DNA from: Heterostelium multicystogenum
Lineage: Eukaryota > Evosea > Eumycetozoa > Acytosteliales > Acytosteliaceae
Assembly: GCA_003667245.1 (NCBI GenBank)
Contig: RCNN01000087.1
Location: forward strand, 1-38,308
Length of the DNA stretch: 38,308 nucleotides
Reading direction: 5' to 3'
Numbering within the stretch: position 1 is the first letter of the stretch; each line of letters starts with the position of its first letter. This document shows positions 16,927-30,037 of the stretch, piece after piece. The translations under genes were made by a program, and so were the position numbers. The notes under the pieces were generated by a model. That model worked only from the letters and a program-made list of their open reading frames with translations. It did not search any database and was not told the origin of the DNA.

Positions 16927-18297
16927 TTACGTCAGGAAGTGCCACATCAGCAATGTGCCCACCAGGCCCACCACCGACACAATGGTCTGCAACACCGACC
17001 ACACCCAGATCGTCTGCTTCAGCTGCAAGCCGAAGTATTCGCGCACCATCCAGAAGCCGGCATCGTTGACGTGGCAGAAGAACACCGAGCCGGCGCCAAT
17101 CGCCAGGGCGACCAGTGAGCTTTGCGTCGCCGCCAATCCCGCCATCATCGGCGCGAGGATGCCCGCCGTTGTCGTGGTGGCGACGGTCGCCGACCCCGTG
17201 GCCTGACGCAGCGCCACCGCAATCAACCAGGCCAGCAACAGGTACGGCATGTGCGCGCCTTCGGCCACCTTGCTGATGGTCTGGCTCACGCCGGCATCCA
17301 GCAGGGTTTGCTTCAACCCGCCACCGGCGCCGATGGTCAGCAGCAGCACCGCGATCGGCGCCAGCGCCTTGCGCAGGGTGTTGCCGACATCGGCCCGCGG
17401 CATGCCGCTGGCCCAGCCCAGGCAAATCACCGCGGCAATCACCGCCAGGCCCAGCGCGATCAACGGCTCACCGAGAAACTTCAAGGTCAGTGCCACCGGG
17501 CTTTCCGGCGACATGGCAACCTTGGCCAGGGTGCTGCCGAGCATCAGGATCACCGGCAACAGGATGATCAGCAGCGACACACCAAAACTCGGCTGGCGCG
17601 GCGCCTTGGGCGGTGCGCTGAACAGCGCGCCAATGTCGGCCGGCTCGTCCACGTGCATGCGCTTGGACAGCCAGTTGCCGTACAGCGGGCCGGCCAGAAT
17701 CACGGCCGGTACCGCCAGGCAGAAGCCCAGCAACATGGTCAGGCCCAGGTCGGCGTGCAATGCGCCCACCGCAATCAGCGGCCCCGGATGCGGCGGCATC
17801 AAGGCGTGCAGGGTGGTCATCCCCGCCAGCGCCGGGATCGCGATTTTCAGCAGCGGCTGGTTCGAACGCTTGGCCATCACAAAGATGATCGGCACCATCA
17901 TCACCAGGCCCACTTCGAAGAACAGCGGCAGGCCAATCACCATCGCCACCAGCGCCATCACCCACGGCAATGACTTGCCTTTACCCAACCCCAGCAGGGT
18001 GGTGGCGATACGATCGGCAGCGCCGGATTCGGCCATCAACGCGCCGAGCATCGAGCCCAGGGCAATGATGATCCCGGCTTCACCGAGGATCGCCCCGGCG
18101 CCTTTGCTGAAGGCCTTGGCCACTTCTTCCGGCGGCAAGCCCGCGCCGACACCGGCGATAAACGTACCGATCAGGATCGACAGGAAGGGCGGCAGCTTGG
18201 TCGCGCTGATCAACACAATGATGCTGGCGATGGCCAGTAATACGCAGAACATGAGGCGGGTGTCGTGAACCATCCACGCGGCAGTCGATAACTCCAA
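16927..18297 (-). CDS. gntP: gluconate:H+ symporter, GntP family
   Basis: 456-residue permease of the GntP family, with about 12 to 14 hydrophobic segments. Typical stretches are KLPPFLSILIGTFIAG, LPLFFEVGLVMMVPI, LHALMPPHPGPL, RQATGSATVATTTTAG and FFCHVNDAGFWMV, all strongly conserved in gluconate and idonate permeases. The start ATG 18297 has GGAG at 18300-18303 (minus strand) upstream. No gluconate kinase or GntR regulator is beside it, so a related sugar acid remains possible. Intact. Confidence 0.92.
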   Translation of the reverse strand: MELSTAAWMVHDTRLMFCVLLAIASIIVLISATKLPPFLSILIGTFIAGVGAGLPPEEVAKAFSKGAGAILGEAGIIIALGSMLGALMAESGAADRIATTLLGLGKGKSLPWVMALVAMVIGLPLFFEVGLVMMVPIIFVMAKRSNQPLLKIAIPALAGMTTLHALMPPHPGPLIAVGALHADLGLTMLLGFCLAVPAVILAGPLYGNWLSKRMHVDEPADIGALFSAPPKAPRQPSFGVSLLIILLPVILMLGSTLAKVAMSPESPVALTLKFLGEPLIALGLAVIAAVICLGWASGMPRADVGNTLRKALAPIAVLLLTIGAGGGLKQTLLDAGVSQTISKVAEGAHMPYLLLAWLIAVALRQATGSATVATTTTAGILAPMMAGLAATQSSLVALAIGAGSVFFCHVNDAGFWMVREYFGLQLKQTIWVWSVLQTIVSVVGLVGTLLMWHFLT

Positions 18298-18514
18298 AAT
18301 GGGACTCCTTATCGAACAGGTTGGCTAATATGTTTCTTTTTGTTTCCTGCTCGAAAAGCATACCTGATACAACGGTTCCAGAGCGTTCATGTTCAATTTT
18401 GGTGCGCATGGCTTAACGCCCAGCTGACGGCGAGATGACAATTTTGCAACTCGTGCCGGTGGTTTTGGCCTATAGCTCTATGATCAACCGGACGACCACC
18501 CACGAGGATATTTC

Positions 18515-19420
18515 ATGAGCGCAGGACACAGCCACGCCCAGGTACGCGCCGGCCACGAACGGCTGTTATGGATCGCATTGGCACTGACCGGCAGCTTTAT
18601 GATCGCCGAGGTGATCGGCGCCTTTATCACCGGCAGCCTGGCGCTGTTGTCCGATGCCGCGCACATGATGACCGACGCCCTGGCGCTAGGGATTTCCCTG
18701 GTGGCGATCCAGGTCGCCAAGCGCGCCGCCGACCGCAAGCGCACCTTCGGCTATGCGCGTTTCGAGATCCTGGCGGCAGCGTTTAATGCGCTGCTGCTGT
18801 TCGGCGTGGCGTTCTACATCCTGTATGAGGCGTATCAACGCTTGCAGGCGCCCGCTGAGATCCAGTCCACTGGCATGCTGGTGATCGCGGTGCTGGGGCT
18901 GGTGGTCAACCTGATTTCCATGCGATTGCTGAGTGCGGCCAGCGGCGAAAGCCTGAATGTGAAGGGCGCTTACCTGGAGGTCTGGAGCGACATGCTCGGC
19001 TCCATCGGCGTGATCATCGCGGCGTTGGTGATCATGTACACCGGCTGGGGCTGGGTGGATTCGGTGGTGGCGGCGGCGATTGGCTTCTGGGTGTTGCCCC
19101 GCACCTGGACGCTGCTCAAGGAAAGCATGAACGTGCTGCTGCAAGGCGTGCCGGATGGCATTGATATCGACAAGGTGGAGCAGGCGATTCGCGGCGTTCC
19201 CGGGGTCAAGGACGTGCATGATCTGCATATCTGGGCCCTCACCAGCGGCAAAAATGTGCTGAGTACTCATCTGGTGGCGGATTCGGCGCAAGGCACCGAG
19301 CAACAGATCCTCAGCCAGGTGACGGAGTTACTGCATGAGCAATTCGATATTTCCCACGCCACGATCCAGATCGAGGGCGAAGGTTTTCAGCATGACGAGC
19401 ATGACGAGGTGCATGCCTGA
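18515..19420 (+). CDS. czcD: cation diffusion facilitator, CzcD-like zinc/cobalt/cadmium exporter
   Basis: Inner-membrane CDF transporter that exports Zn2+, and usually Co2+ and Cd2+, from cytoplasm to periplasm by proton exchange; 301 residues. It has six membrane segments, with the metal site pairs D47/H50-x3-D54 (SDAAHMMTD) in TM2 and the matching SDMLGS in TM5. The cytoplasmic C-terminal domain (DGIDIDKVEQAIRGVPGVKD, then HDLHIWALTSG) is typical. His-rich ends (AGHSHAQ and FQHDEHDEVHA) may bind metal. GAGG precedes ATG 18515. It converges on an orphan czcR paralogue and is next to czcCBA. Intact. Confidence 0.95.
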   Translation: MSAGHSHAQVRAGHERLLWIALALTGSFMIAEVIGAFITGSLALLSDAAHMMTDALALGISLVAIQVAKRAADRKRTFGYARFEILAAAFNALLLFGVAFYILYEAYQRLQAPAEIQSTGMLVIAVLGLVVNLISMRLLSAASGESLNVKGAYLEVWSDMLGSIGVIIAALVIMYTGWGWVDSVVAAAIGFWVLPRTWTLLKESMNVLLQGVPDGIDIDKVEQAIRGVPGVKDVHDLHIWALTSGKNVLSTHLVADSAQGTEQQILSQVTELLHEQFDISHATIQIEGEGFQHDEHDEVHA

Positions 19421-19423
19421 CCG

Positions 19424-20100
19424 TCACTCACGGTCTTCCAGCACATAACCCACGCCGCGCAAGGTATGGATCAACTTGCGCTCGAACGGGTCATCAATCT
19501 TTGCCCGCAGGCGGCGGATCGACACTTCCACCACATTGGTGTCGCAATCAAAGTTCATGTCCCACACGAACGAGATAATTTGCGTGCGCGACAGCACCAC
19601 GCCGCTCTGGCGCATCAGCAGGTGCAGCAGGGCGAACTCCTTGGTGGTCAGGTCGATGCGCTGCAAACCGCGAAACGCCCGGTGGCGGCCCTGATCCAAT
19701 TCCAGGTCGGCCACCCGCAACACATCCGGCACCGGCGAATGCACGCTGCGGCGCATCAAGGTGCGCACCCGCGCGAGTAATTCGGGGAACTCAAACGGCT
19801 TGACCAGGTAATCATCGGCGCCCAGGTCCAGGCCCTTGATCCGGTCGGCGAGGCGGCCCTGGGCGGTCAGCATCATGATGCGGGTGCTGCTGTTCTGGCG
19901 GATGCGTTTGCAGCACGTCCCAGCCATCCATCAACGGCAAATTTCACGTCGAGCATCACCAGGTCGTAGGCGTGCTGGCGAGACAAATGCAGGCCGTCGG
20001 CGCCGGTGGCGGCACAGTCGACGATATAGCCACTTTCGCTCAATCCCTGGTGCAGATAATCGGCGGTTTTAGGTTCGTCTTCGATAACCAGAATACGCAT
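19424..20100 (-). CDS. czcR: OmpR-type response regulator, CzcR paralogue 1 (orphan), frameshifted
   Basis: Two-component response regulator, 224 residues over its full span, the same length as paralogue 2 at 27231-27905 and very similar to it. Receiver domain from [16 protein letters not shown] with the phospho-acceptor in VMLDV; OmpR/PhoB winged helix at the C-terminus ([18 protein letters not shown] and [15 protein letters not shown]). Two extra bases, at about 19943 (T run) and 19916 (A run), break the frame between the receiver and the linker. No histidine kinase gene follows; the next gene is the convergent czcD. It is divergent to czcC, so it probably shares and controls that promoter region. 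Confidence 0.9.
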
Positions 20101-20262
20101 GTCGAGGATCCCGCTGGGCAGTGGAAAAAGTTGCCCGGAGCTTAAAGCAAAAGCCCGCGCCAGAGCCGTTGCTAACGGATTTGTAATGTTCTGGCCACTC
20201 CTCTGATAAGTACCGAAAGTTACATTGCCCACCTGTTAATTCATGGGCATGGAACTCTTGTT

Positions 20263-21486
20263 ATGCCAACTTTTGTCCGCACGTTTATCGGCGCTTCGGT
20301 GCTGTTGCTGATGACGGTCCAGGGCGCAAACGCGCAAACCCTGACCCTCGAATCGGCCCTGCAAACCGCCTTCGCCAACAACCCCGACATGGCCGCTGCG
20401 CAGTGGGAAATCGACATCGCCCAAGGCGGTCGCCAGCAGGCCGGTTTGATCCCGAATCCGGTGGCCTCCTGGGATGCCGAAGACACCCGCCGCAACTCGC
20501 GCACCACCACCGTAAAACTGAGCCAAACCCTGGAACTGGGTGGCAAGCGCGGCGCCCGGATTGATGTCGCCACCCGTGCCCAGGAGGCGGCCGCACTCAC
20601 CCTGGAACAGCGCCGCAACGGTCTGCGTGCGGAGGTCATCGACGGTTACTACGGCGCACTTCGCGCTCAGGAACGCCTCGACCTGGCCCAGCGCTCATTG
20701 GCATTGGCCGAGCGCGGCCTGGTGGTGGCCAATGGTCGCGTCACCGCCGGCAAAACGTCCCCGGTGGAAGCCACCCGCGCCCAGGTGCAACTCTCGGAAA
20801 TCCGCCTGGAATTCAACCGCGCGCAGATGGGCCTGAGCGATGCCTACCGGCGCCTCGCGGCCAGTACTGGCGCGGCCAGCACCGATTTCCAGGCCGTCGC
20901 CACCCAAGCCCAGGCCGCCCCGGCATTACCGTCGCCCGCGCAGCTGCTGGCGCGCCTGGAACAGACCGCCGAACTGCGCCTGGCCGAGCTGCAAATCGTC
21001 CAGGGCGAAGCGGCCCTGGGCCTGGAAAAAGCCCAGCGCATTCCCGACCTCGACGTGTCCATCGGCAGCCAATACGACGCCAGCGTGCGTGAGCGGGTCA
21101 ACGTGGTGGGCGTGTCGATGCCAATCCCGCTGTTCAACCGCAACCAGGGCAACGTGCTGGCCGCGAGTCGCCGTGCCGACCAGGCCCGCGACCTGCGCAA
21201 CGCCGCCGAACTGCGCCTGCGCACCGAAACCCGCCAGGCCCTGGACCTTTGGCAAACCGCGAATACCGAAGTGCGCTCGTTCAACCAACAGATCCTGCCC
21301 GCCGCACAAAGCGCGGTGGACAGCGCCACCCGCGGTTTCGAGATGGGCAAGTTCAACTTCCTCGACGTACTCGACGCCCAGCGCACCTTGATTGCGGCCC
21401 GCACCCAATACCTCGCGGCGACCGCCCAGGCCACCGAAGCCTGGGTGCGCATCGAACGGATTTACGGCGACCTCGCCCGGTTTTGA
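20263..21486 (+). CDS. czcC: CzcC, outer-membrane factor of the metal RND pump
   Basis: TolC-type outer-membrane channel of the CzcCBA tripartite efflux system, 407 residues. Signal peptide at residues 1-24 (ending GANA-QT). Two long alpha-helical repeats with TLEQRRNGLRAEVIDGYYG in the first half and FEMGKFNFLDVLDAQRTLI in the second, both typical of heavy-metal outer-membrane factors. ATG 20263 has GGAA upstream. First gene of czcCBA, 18 bases before czcB. Divergent from czcR paralogue 1. Intact. Confidence 0.93.
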   Translation: MPTFVRTFIGASVLLLMTVQGANAQTLTLESALQTAFANNPDMAAAQWEIDIAQGGRQQAGLIPNPVASWDAEDTRRNSRTTTVKLSQTLELGGKRGARIDVATRAQEAAALTLEQRRNGLRAEVIDGYYGALRAQERLDLAQRSLALAERGLVVANGRVTAGKTSPVEATRAQVQLSEIRLEFNRAQMGLSDAYRRLAASTGAASTDFQAVATQAQAAPALPSPAQLLARLEQTAELRLAELQIVQGEAALGLEKAQRIPDLDVSIGSQYDASVRERVNVVGVSMPIPLFNRNQGNVLAASRRADQARDLRNAAELRLRTETRQALDLWQTANTEVRSFNQQILPAAQSAVDSATRGFEMGKFNFLDVLDAQRTLIAARTQYLAATAQATEAWVRIERIYGDLARF

Positions 21487-21504
21487 TTTTTTCAGGAGCG
21501 TTCC

Positions 21505-22616
21505 ATGAACAACAAACACAGGATGGCGCTGGCCGTTGCGCTGATGCTGGCGTGGCCGGCCATCAGCGGTGCGGCAGAGGCGGAAGAGGAAGGCAAGATC
21601 GAGCTGACCGAACAGCAGGTCCAGGCCGCCGGTATTCAACTGGCCCCGGCGCAATCCCGGCAGATCAGCACTGTGCTTTCGCTGCCGGGCGAGGTGCGTT
21701 TCGACGAAGACCGCACCTCCCACATCGTCCCGCGTGCTGCCGGCGTGGTGGAGTCGGTGAAGGTCAACCTCGGCCAATCGGTGAAGAAGGGCGAGCTGCT
21801 CGCGGTGATCGCCAGCCAGCAGATTTCCGATCAGCGCAGTGAACTGGCGGCCAGTGAGCGCCGGGTGGTACTGGCCCGCACCACCTTCCAGCGCGAGCGC
21901 CAGTTGTGGCAGGACAAGATCTCCGCCGAACAGGATTACCTGCTGGCGCGCCAGGCGCTGCAAGAGGCCGAAATCGCCCTGAACAATGCCCGGCAAAAGA
22001 TGAACGCCCTGAGCGGCAGCGCTGTATTGGTCGGCGGCAATCGCTACGAACTGCGGGCGCCGTTCGACGGCGTAGTAGTGGAAAAACACCTGGGTGTCGG
22101 CGAAGTGGTGAGCGAGACCAGCAACGCCTTCACCCTGTCGGACCTGTCCCAGGTGTGGGTCACCTTCGGCGTGTTCCCCAAGGATTTGAACAAGGTCCGG
22201 GTCGGCAAACCGGTGAAGGTCACGTCCTCGGAAATGGGCACCGAAGTACTTGGCACCGTGGCCTATGTCGGCAACTTGCTGGGGGAGCAGACCCGCACCG
22301 CCACCGTACGCGTCACGGTGCCGAACCCGACGCTTCGTGGCGTCCAGGGCTGTTCGTTTCCGTGCAGGTCGCCACCGACACCTACCCGGCCAAGGTCACC
22401 GTCCCCCAGGAGGCGATCCAGACCGTCGAGGACAAACCCTCGGTGTTCGTGCGCACCAGCGACGGCTTCATGACCCGGCATATCGAACTGGGCGTCAGCG
22501 AAAACGGTTTCGTCGAAGTGCGCCAGGGCCTCGACGCCGGCGCGCAGGTGGCCACCGTCGGCAGCTTCATCCTCAAGTCCGAGTTGGGCAAGGCCTCGGC
22601 CGAGCACGCCCATTGA
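21505..22616 (+). CDS. czcB: CzcB, periplasmic adaptor of the metal RND pump, frameshifted
   Basis: Membrane-fusion (periplasmic adaptor) protein connecting CzcA to CzcC, about 370 residues. N-terminal signal (MLAWPAISGAAEAE), biotinyl-lipoyl-like halves (AAGVVESVKVNLGQSVKKGE and RAPFDGVVVEKHLGVGEVV), an alpha-hairpin between them (residues about 110-170) and beta-barrel sequence DLSQVWVTFGVFPKDL. One missing G near 22339 breaks the frame; beyond it the conserved WRPGLFVSVQV segment and the final ETV-type domain continue in the next frame. AGGAG precedes ATG 21505. Confidence 0.92.
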
Positions 22617-22628
22617 TCCTGCGAGTGA

Positions 22629-25793
<3,165 letters not shown>

Positions 25794-25795
25794 CC

Positions 25796-25825
25796 TGTGG
25801 TGAGGGAGCAAGCTCCATCACCACA
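25796..25825. repeat. REP-like hairpin between czcA and czcS (E)
   Basis: TGTGGTGAGGGAGC followed by AA and GCTCCATCACCACA: 14-base arms with a single mismatch. It resembles a half of repeat C (32462-32582). It sits three bases after the czcA stop and just beyond the likely czcS end, so it may protect or end both transcripts. Confidence 0.65.
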
Positions 25826-25829
25826 ATGG

Positions 25830-27234
25830 TTATTGGCAGATAGCGTTGGTATGAAGGGGAAACACCAAACCGAAACACAGTGAAATCTCCGGGCTCGCTG
25901 CTGACTTCTGCCCGGCCTTGATGCAGGGTCATGATCGACCGCACGATGGCCAGCCCCAGCCCGGTCCCCCCTTCGGAGCGGGCGCGGCTGCTGTCGACGC
26001 GGTAGAAACGCTCGAACAGGTTCGGCAGGTGGTGCGCTTCAATCCCCGGGCCCGGGTTGCCCACCGACAGCGAGACTTGCTGCCCGTGGGTTTCCACCTG
26101 CAACGACACCGTGGAAGCGTGTGGCGTATGACGGATGGCATTGGACAACAAGTTGGAAATCGCCCGCTGAATCATCAGGCGATCGCCATGCACTGAGGCA
26201 TCACCGTGAAGGCTCAGGCTCAGTTGCTTGTCTTCGGCACTCAACGCAAACAGTTCCATCACCCGGCGTGCTTCAGCGGCCAGGGACACGGGCGCAAACG
26301 AAACCCGCGCCGCCGGGTGGCTGACCTGTGCCAGGAACAGCATGTCGGAAACGATCCGCGCCAGCCGCTCCATTTCTTCGGTGCTGGATTCCAGCACCGC
26401 CTTGTACTCCTCGGGCGGGCGCTCTCGGGACAACGTCACCTGGGCCTTGCCCATCAAGTTGGTCAGCGGTGCGCGCAGCTCGTGGGCCAGGTCATCGGAG
26501 AACTGCGACAGCTGCTGCACACCGCCATCCAGGCGTTGCAGCATGAAATTGATGCCCTGCGCCAACTCGCCCAACTCGTTGGGCAAGTTATCCACAGCCA
26601 GGCGGTGGGTCAGATCCTGTGTGGTGACCTTGGCCGCGACGCGGCTGAACTGTTGCAGCGGTGCGAGCCCGCGTTGCACCACCCACCACGCGCCGATGCC
26701 GATCAGCAGCAACAGCAGCGGCAGGGCGATCACCGTGGAGCGCAGGTAAGCACTGAGCAATGCCTGATCGTCCCTGCGGTCCAGGGACAGCAGCACCCGC
26801 ACGCGTTCGCCGCTGGACAGGCGCATCAGGCTGGAGGCGCTGAGCACCTGGTTGCCGTTGCTGTCGTCCCAGTTCAGGTAACCGAGGGTCTGGCGTGGTG
26901 CGAAGTCGGTCAGCAACGGTTCCTGTGGCTTGGCACCGACGCTCAGCAGCACTGCTTCATCGGGTGCGGTGCCGACGATGGTCAGGTAGAAATTGTCATG
27001 CCCCATCACCAGGTCCATCAGCGAATGCGGGCGGGCCTTTATGTCGCGGGTGTCCAGGCCGAGGGCGAGGCTGTGCTGGATCTGCTCCATCTTGCTTTCC
27101 AGGCCCTTGCGCGCCAGTTTCTCAAGCTCGTGGGTCAGCGCCAGGTAGGCCAGTGTCGCGAGCAGCACCACCAGGCCCGCGCCCATCAGGCTCACCGTCA
27201 GCCCGAGGCGCATCGACAGGCTGCTGGCTTTCAT
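25830..27234 (-). CDS. czcS: CzcS, metal-sensing histidine kinase, C-terminus frameshifted
   Basis: Membrane sensor kinase of the CzcRS two-component system. TM1 at residues 12-34, periplasmic sensor domain about 35-165, TM2 about 166-187, HAMP, then the dimerisation/phosphoacceptor helix FSDDLAHELRAPLTNL with H251, and the ATPase domain with N box (NLLSNAIRHTP), G1 (NPGPGIE) and G2 (EGGTGLGLAIV). As written the frame runs on to 25693, through a REP hairpin and antisense into czcA. Dropping one base of the AAA at about 25868 gives a family-like end (FRLVFPLHT) and stop at 25830, which I prefer. The start ATG overlaps the czcR stop (ATGA). Confidence 0.9.
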
Positions 27235-27905
27235 TGGCGGGCCTCCAGCACATAGCCCACGCCGCGAATGGTATGGATCAGCTTGACGTCACTCTGGTCA
27301 TCGACCTTGGCCCGCAGGCGGCTGATGGAGACCTCCACCACGTTGGTGTCGCAGTCGAAATTCATGTCCCACACCAGGGAAATAATCTGCGTGCGGGTCA
27401 GCACTTCGCCGGACTGACGCATCAGCACATGCAGCAGCGCGAACTCCTTGGTGGTCAGGTCAATGCGCCGGGTGCCGCGATAGGCGCGGTGGCGGCGCGG
27501 GTCCAGTTCAAGGTCCGACACGCGGAAGACTTCCGGCACCGGTATGTGCTCGCTGCGGCGCAACAGCGTACGCACCCGGGCCAGCAATTCGGGGAATTCG
27601 AAGGGTTTGACCAGGTAATCATCGGCGCCCATGTCCAGGCCCTTGATCTTGTCAGTCAGCCGGCCACGGGCTGTGAGCATCATCACCCGTTGGTTGCTGT
27701 CGCGGCGCAGTTGCTCAAGCACTTCCCAGCCGTCCTTGGCCGGCAGGTTTACATCGAGAATCACCAGTTCATAAGCGTGTTGCCCGGCCAGGTGCAGGCC
27801 GTCCACGCCGCTGGCGGCGCAGTCGACTACGTAACCGCTTTCGGTCAGGCCCTGCTGCAGGTAGGCGGCGGTTTTTTGCTCGTCCTCAACCACAAGGATA
27901 CGCAT
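27231..27905 (-). CDS. czcR: CzcR, OmpR-type response regulator, paralogue 2
   Basis: 224-residue response regulator partnered with CzcS. Receiver domain with D51 as phospho-acceptor (VILDVNLPAKDGW), K in [18 protein letters not shown], and OmpR-type winged helix [21 protein letters not shown] to the end. It overlaps czcS by the ATGA junction, so kinase and regulator are made together. In Pseudomonas, CzcR activates czcCBA in zinc and cadmium and represses oprD (family knowledge). Near-identical in layout to the broken paralogue at 19424-20100. Intact. Confidence 0.94.
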   Translation of the reverse strand: MRILVVEDEQKTAAYLQQGLTESGYVVDCAASGVDGLHLAGQHAYELVILDVNLPAKDGWEVLEQLRRDSNQRVMMLTARGRLTDKIKGLDMGADDYLVKPFEFPELLARVRTLLRRSEHIPVPEVFRVSDLELDPRRHRAYRGTRRIDLTTKEFALLHVLMRQSGEVLTRTQIISLVWDMNFDCDTNVVEVSISRLRAKVDDQSDVKLIHTIRGVGYVLEARQ

Positions 27906-28030
27906 GGGGATTTACCTTTTACTGATAGAGAGAGACTGAAATTCGAATTTTCCGAAGCCTGAAGGCTGAAGTAGCTACAGGGTCAATCAGCCAGTTTGTG
28001 ACTGGTTGTTGCGTTGCAGAACGGGCGGGC

Positions 28031-28057
28031 AAAAAAAAACGCCCCATCCGGGGCGTT
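28031..28057 (-). terminator. rho-independent terminator
   Basis: Stem AACGCCCC (28038-28045) and GGGGCGTT (28050-28057) with ATCC loop. On the minus strand it is followed by a run of nine T (28031-28039). It ends the transcript of the 61-residue secreted protein gene. Confidence 0.88.
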
Positions 28058-28125
28058 AAAAATTCATCTCTTTCCAAAGGAGCTACACAAAAGCTTCAGA
28101 GATGAATGTGCTCGGTGTGCGCCGT

Positions 28126-28311
28126 TCAGATCGACTGCTTCTGTGCGTCGGCGGGCGCGGTCTCGGCCACGGACTGTTCACCGTGGACCTGTTGCTGTTG
28201 CTGGCGGAACTCGGCGAGGAACTGCCGGGAACGGTCGGCGCCGTCGTCGGCGAGTGCGAGGGTGGAAGTGGCGCCGAGAAAACTGATCAATAACAGGTGG
28301 GATGGCTTCAT
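28126..28311 (-). CDS. small secreted hypothetical protein
   Basis: 61 residues with a clear signal peptide (MKPSHLLLISFLGATSTLALA, cut before DDG). The mature part is about 40 residues, Gln-rich (RQQQQQVHGEQ), with no cysteine. Its beginning, DDGADRSRQFLAEFRQQQQ, resembles the beginning of the mature DUF2790 protein at 30038 (EGGGDRTFAQLMQNNEQ). GGAGAAA precedes ATG 28311 and a strong terminator follows, so it has its own transcript. It lies between czcR and oprD. Function unknown; a periplasmic role in the metal response is a guess from position. Confidence 0.75.
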   Translation of the reverse strand: MKPSHLLLISFLGATSTLALADDGADRSRQFLAEFRQQQQQVHGEQSVAETAPADAQKQSI

Positions 28312-28433
28312 GACGTTTCTCCAAATAAGGCGTGTGCCGTTAGTTGTGACCAGTATATGAAGCGCAACTTAACGAGAAGGTGAGGCGCATATTACAGTTC
28401 TGACAGGCTTCAATTTGTGAACAGATGTTAGTC

Positions 28434-28463
28434 AACGGCAAATGAATGTAAGCATTTGCCGTT
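28434..28463 (-). terminator. hairpin after the oprD-type gene
   Basis: Perfect 11-base arms AACGGCAAATG (28434-28444) and CATTTGCCGTT (28453-28463), 8-base loop, starting 9 bases beyond the porin stop. There is no T run, so it may be a weak terminator or a 3'-end stabilising stem. Confidence 0.55.
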
Positions 28464-28471
28464 GTGTTCAT

Positions 28472-29799
28472 TTACAGAATTGCCAATGGGTATTCGACAA
28501 TCAACCGAACTTCTTCCAAGTCCGACTCAAAGGCACTTGAGCGAACGGTCGCCTGGCGCAAACGCAGCGACAGGTCTTTCAAGTTACCGCCCTGCACCAC
28601 GTACTTCGCCTCGATATCCCGCTCCCAGCGGCGTTGATCGGTCAGCGGGTCGCCGGCCGCGTCACGGCGCATGTACACGCTGTTGGCGTTGCTGTAGTCG
28701 GCGCCGGTACCTTTGCCATAGCGGGTCATGAAGGTCAGGCCAGGAATGCCGAAGGCCTGCATGTCGAGGTTATAGGCGAGCATCCACGAGCGTTCCCTGG
28801 GCGAGTTGAAGTCGCTGTACTGGATCGAGTTGTTGAGGAAGATCGAGTCCGACATGCGCAGGTAGTCAAAGTCGTCATCGCCGTTGTTGCGCTGGTGCGA
28901 CAGGGCCAGGCTGTGGGCGCCGACCTTGACCCCAAGCCTGGCGCTCCAGATGTTGTTATCGAACTCGCCAAGGCGTTTCTTGCCCTCGTCCACGGCCTTG
29001 TAATAGTTGAAGTCGCCAAACAGCGACACGTCATCGTTCAGCGGGTAGCTGGCGGCGCTGCCGAAGTAGTACTGGTCCCAGGCATCCTTCAGGCGGCTGG
29101 TGTACAGGCTGACGCTGAGGTGTTTGTTCACCTGGTAGTCGCCGCCGGCATAGCCGATCCAGGGTGAATCCACCTTGCCCGCATAAAACGTCGCGAAGCC
29201 TTTATCCATGCCGCTTTGGGTGGGCTGGCTCATGCCGCTCAAGTGCCCGGCCTGCAAGCTCAAGCCGTCAATGCTGGTGTTTTGCGCGGTGACGCCACGG
29301 AAGCTTTCCGGCAACACCCGCGAGTCGCCGTAGGCCACCACCGGGGTCAGCGGGAACACGTCACCGGCCTTGATCACGGTATCCAGCAGGCGCACTTTTA
29401 CCGCGCCGCCGAGCTTGCTGTAGGCGTCCTCGGGGTGGTTGTCGCTGTCTACCGGCAATACGCCGAACGAGCCCTTGCCGCCGCTGCGACCGGTGCCGGA
29501 GTCGAGTTTCAGGCCATACATCGCAAACGCATCGAGGCCGAAACCCACCGGACCCTGAGTGAATCCGGATTCGAACTTGCCGATAAAACCCTGGGCCCAG
29601 GCTTCGGAATAGCCATTGCCGGTGGGGCTCGACTGGCCCTTGCGGTCATCGCGGTTGAAGTAGAAGTTGCGGGCCAGCACGTTCAAGGTGCTGCCTTCGA
29701 TAAACCCTTCGGGTTTTTCTTCCACGGCCATGCCTGACAGCGGGGTGAGCCCGCCAGAGCGGCAATCATGGAGAGTGAAAATGTGCGGTTAGTGCTCAT
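28472..29799 (-). CDS. OprD-family outer-membrane porin, frameshifted near signal peptide
   Basis: 18-strand substrate-specific porin of the OprD family, about 442 residues. The mature N-terminus GFIEGSTLNVLARNFYFNRD and the segments GSFGVLPVD, GGDYQVNKHLSVSLYTSRLKD and the C-terminal LEEVRLIVEYPLAIL are hallmarks; the C-terminus with a near-terminal aromatic suits an outer-membrane protein. GAGGAG precedes ATG 29799 (MSTNRTFSLSMIAALAG). One missing base near 29752 separates the signal peptide from the mature protein. It is divergent from the DUF2790 gene, with a 238-base shared promoter region. Which OprD/Opd member this is cannot be decided; the likely cargo is an amino acid or small carboxylate. 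Confidence 0.9.
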
Positions 29800-30037
29800 G
29801 TAGCGCTCCTCGGTAGTGGCAGCTATCAGCTTCTTATCGATGGGGCATTCTTGTTGTGATGGTGCCCGGGCAGATAGTTGCAAACACGAGATAACGGCGA
29901 GGTGGCGCACAGATTACAATTTTGGAATTTCAATAAAACATAACGGATAAGTAATCTTTCGGTGAACTTTGCGACAGGCTTGGTTAGTTATTCTTGCTCT
30001 GAACTTTTAATTCAATAAGTCAGACGAGGACGCCCTC
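29800..30037. promoter_or_regulatory. divergent promoter region of the porin and DUF2790 genes
   Basis: AT-rich 238-base spacer. It contains ATTACAATTTTGG near 29914, which shares ATTACA with sequences upstream of the 61-residue protein gene (ATTACAGTTCTGACAGG near 28390) and, inverted, with the czcR1-czcC spacer (TTGTAATGTTCTGG near 20199). A common regulator such as CzcR is possible. No firm -10/-35 pair was assigned. Confidence 0.3.

Noticed and set aside
26206..27255. 349-codon plus-strand open frame antisense to czcS
   Set aside because: Gln/His/Ala-rich mirror frame; czcS shows all kinase motifs on the minus strand.
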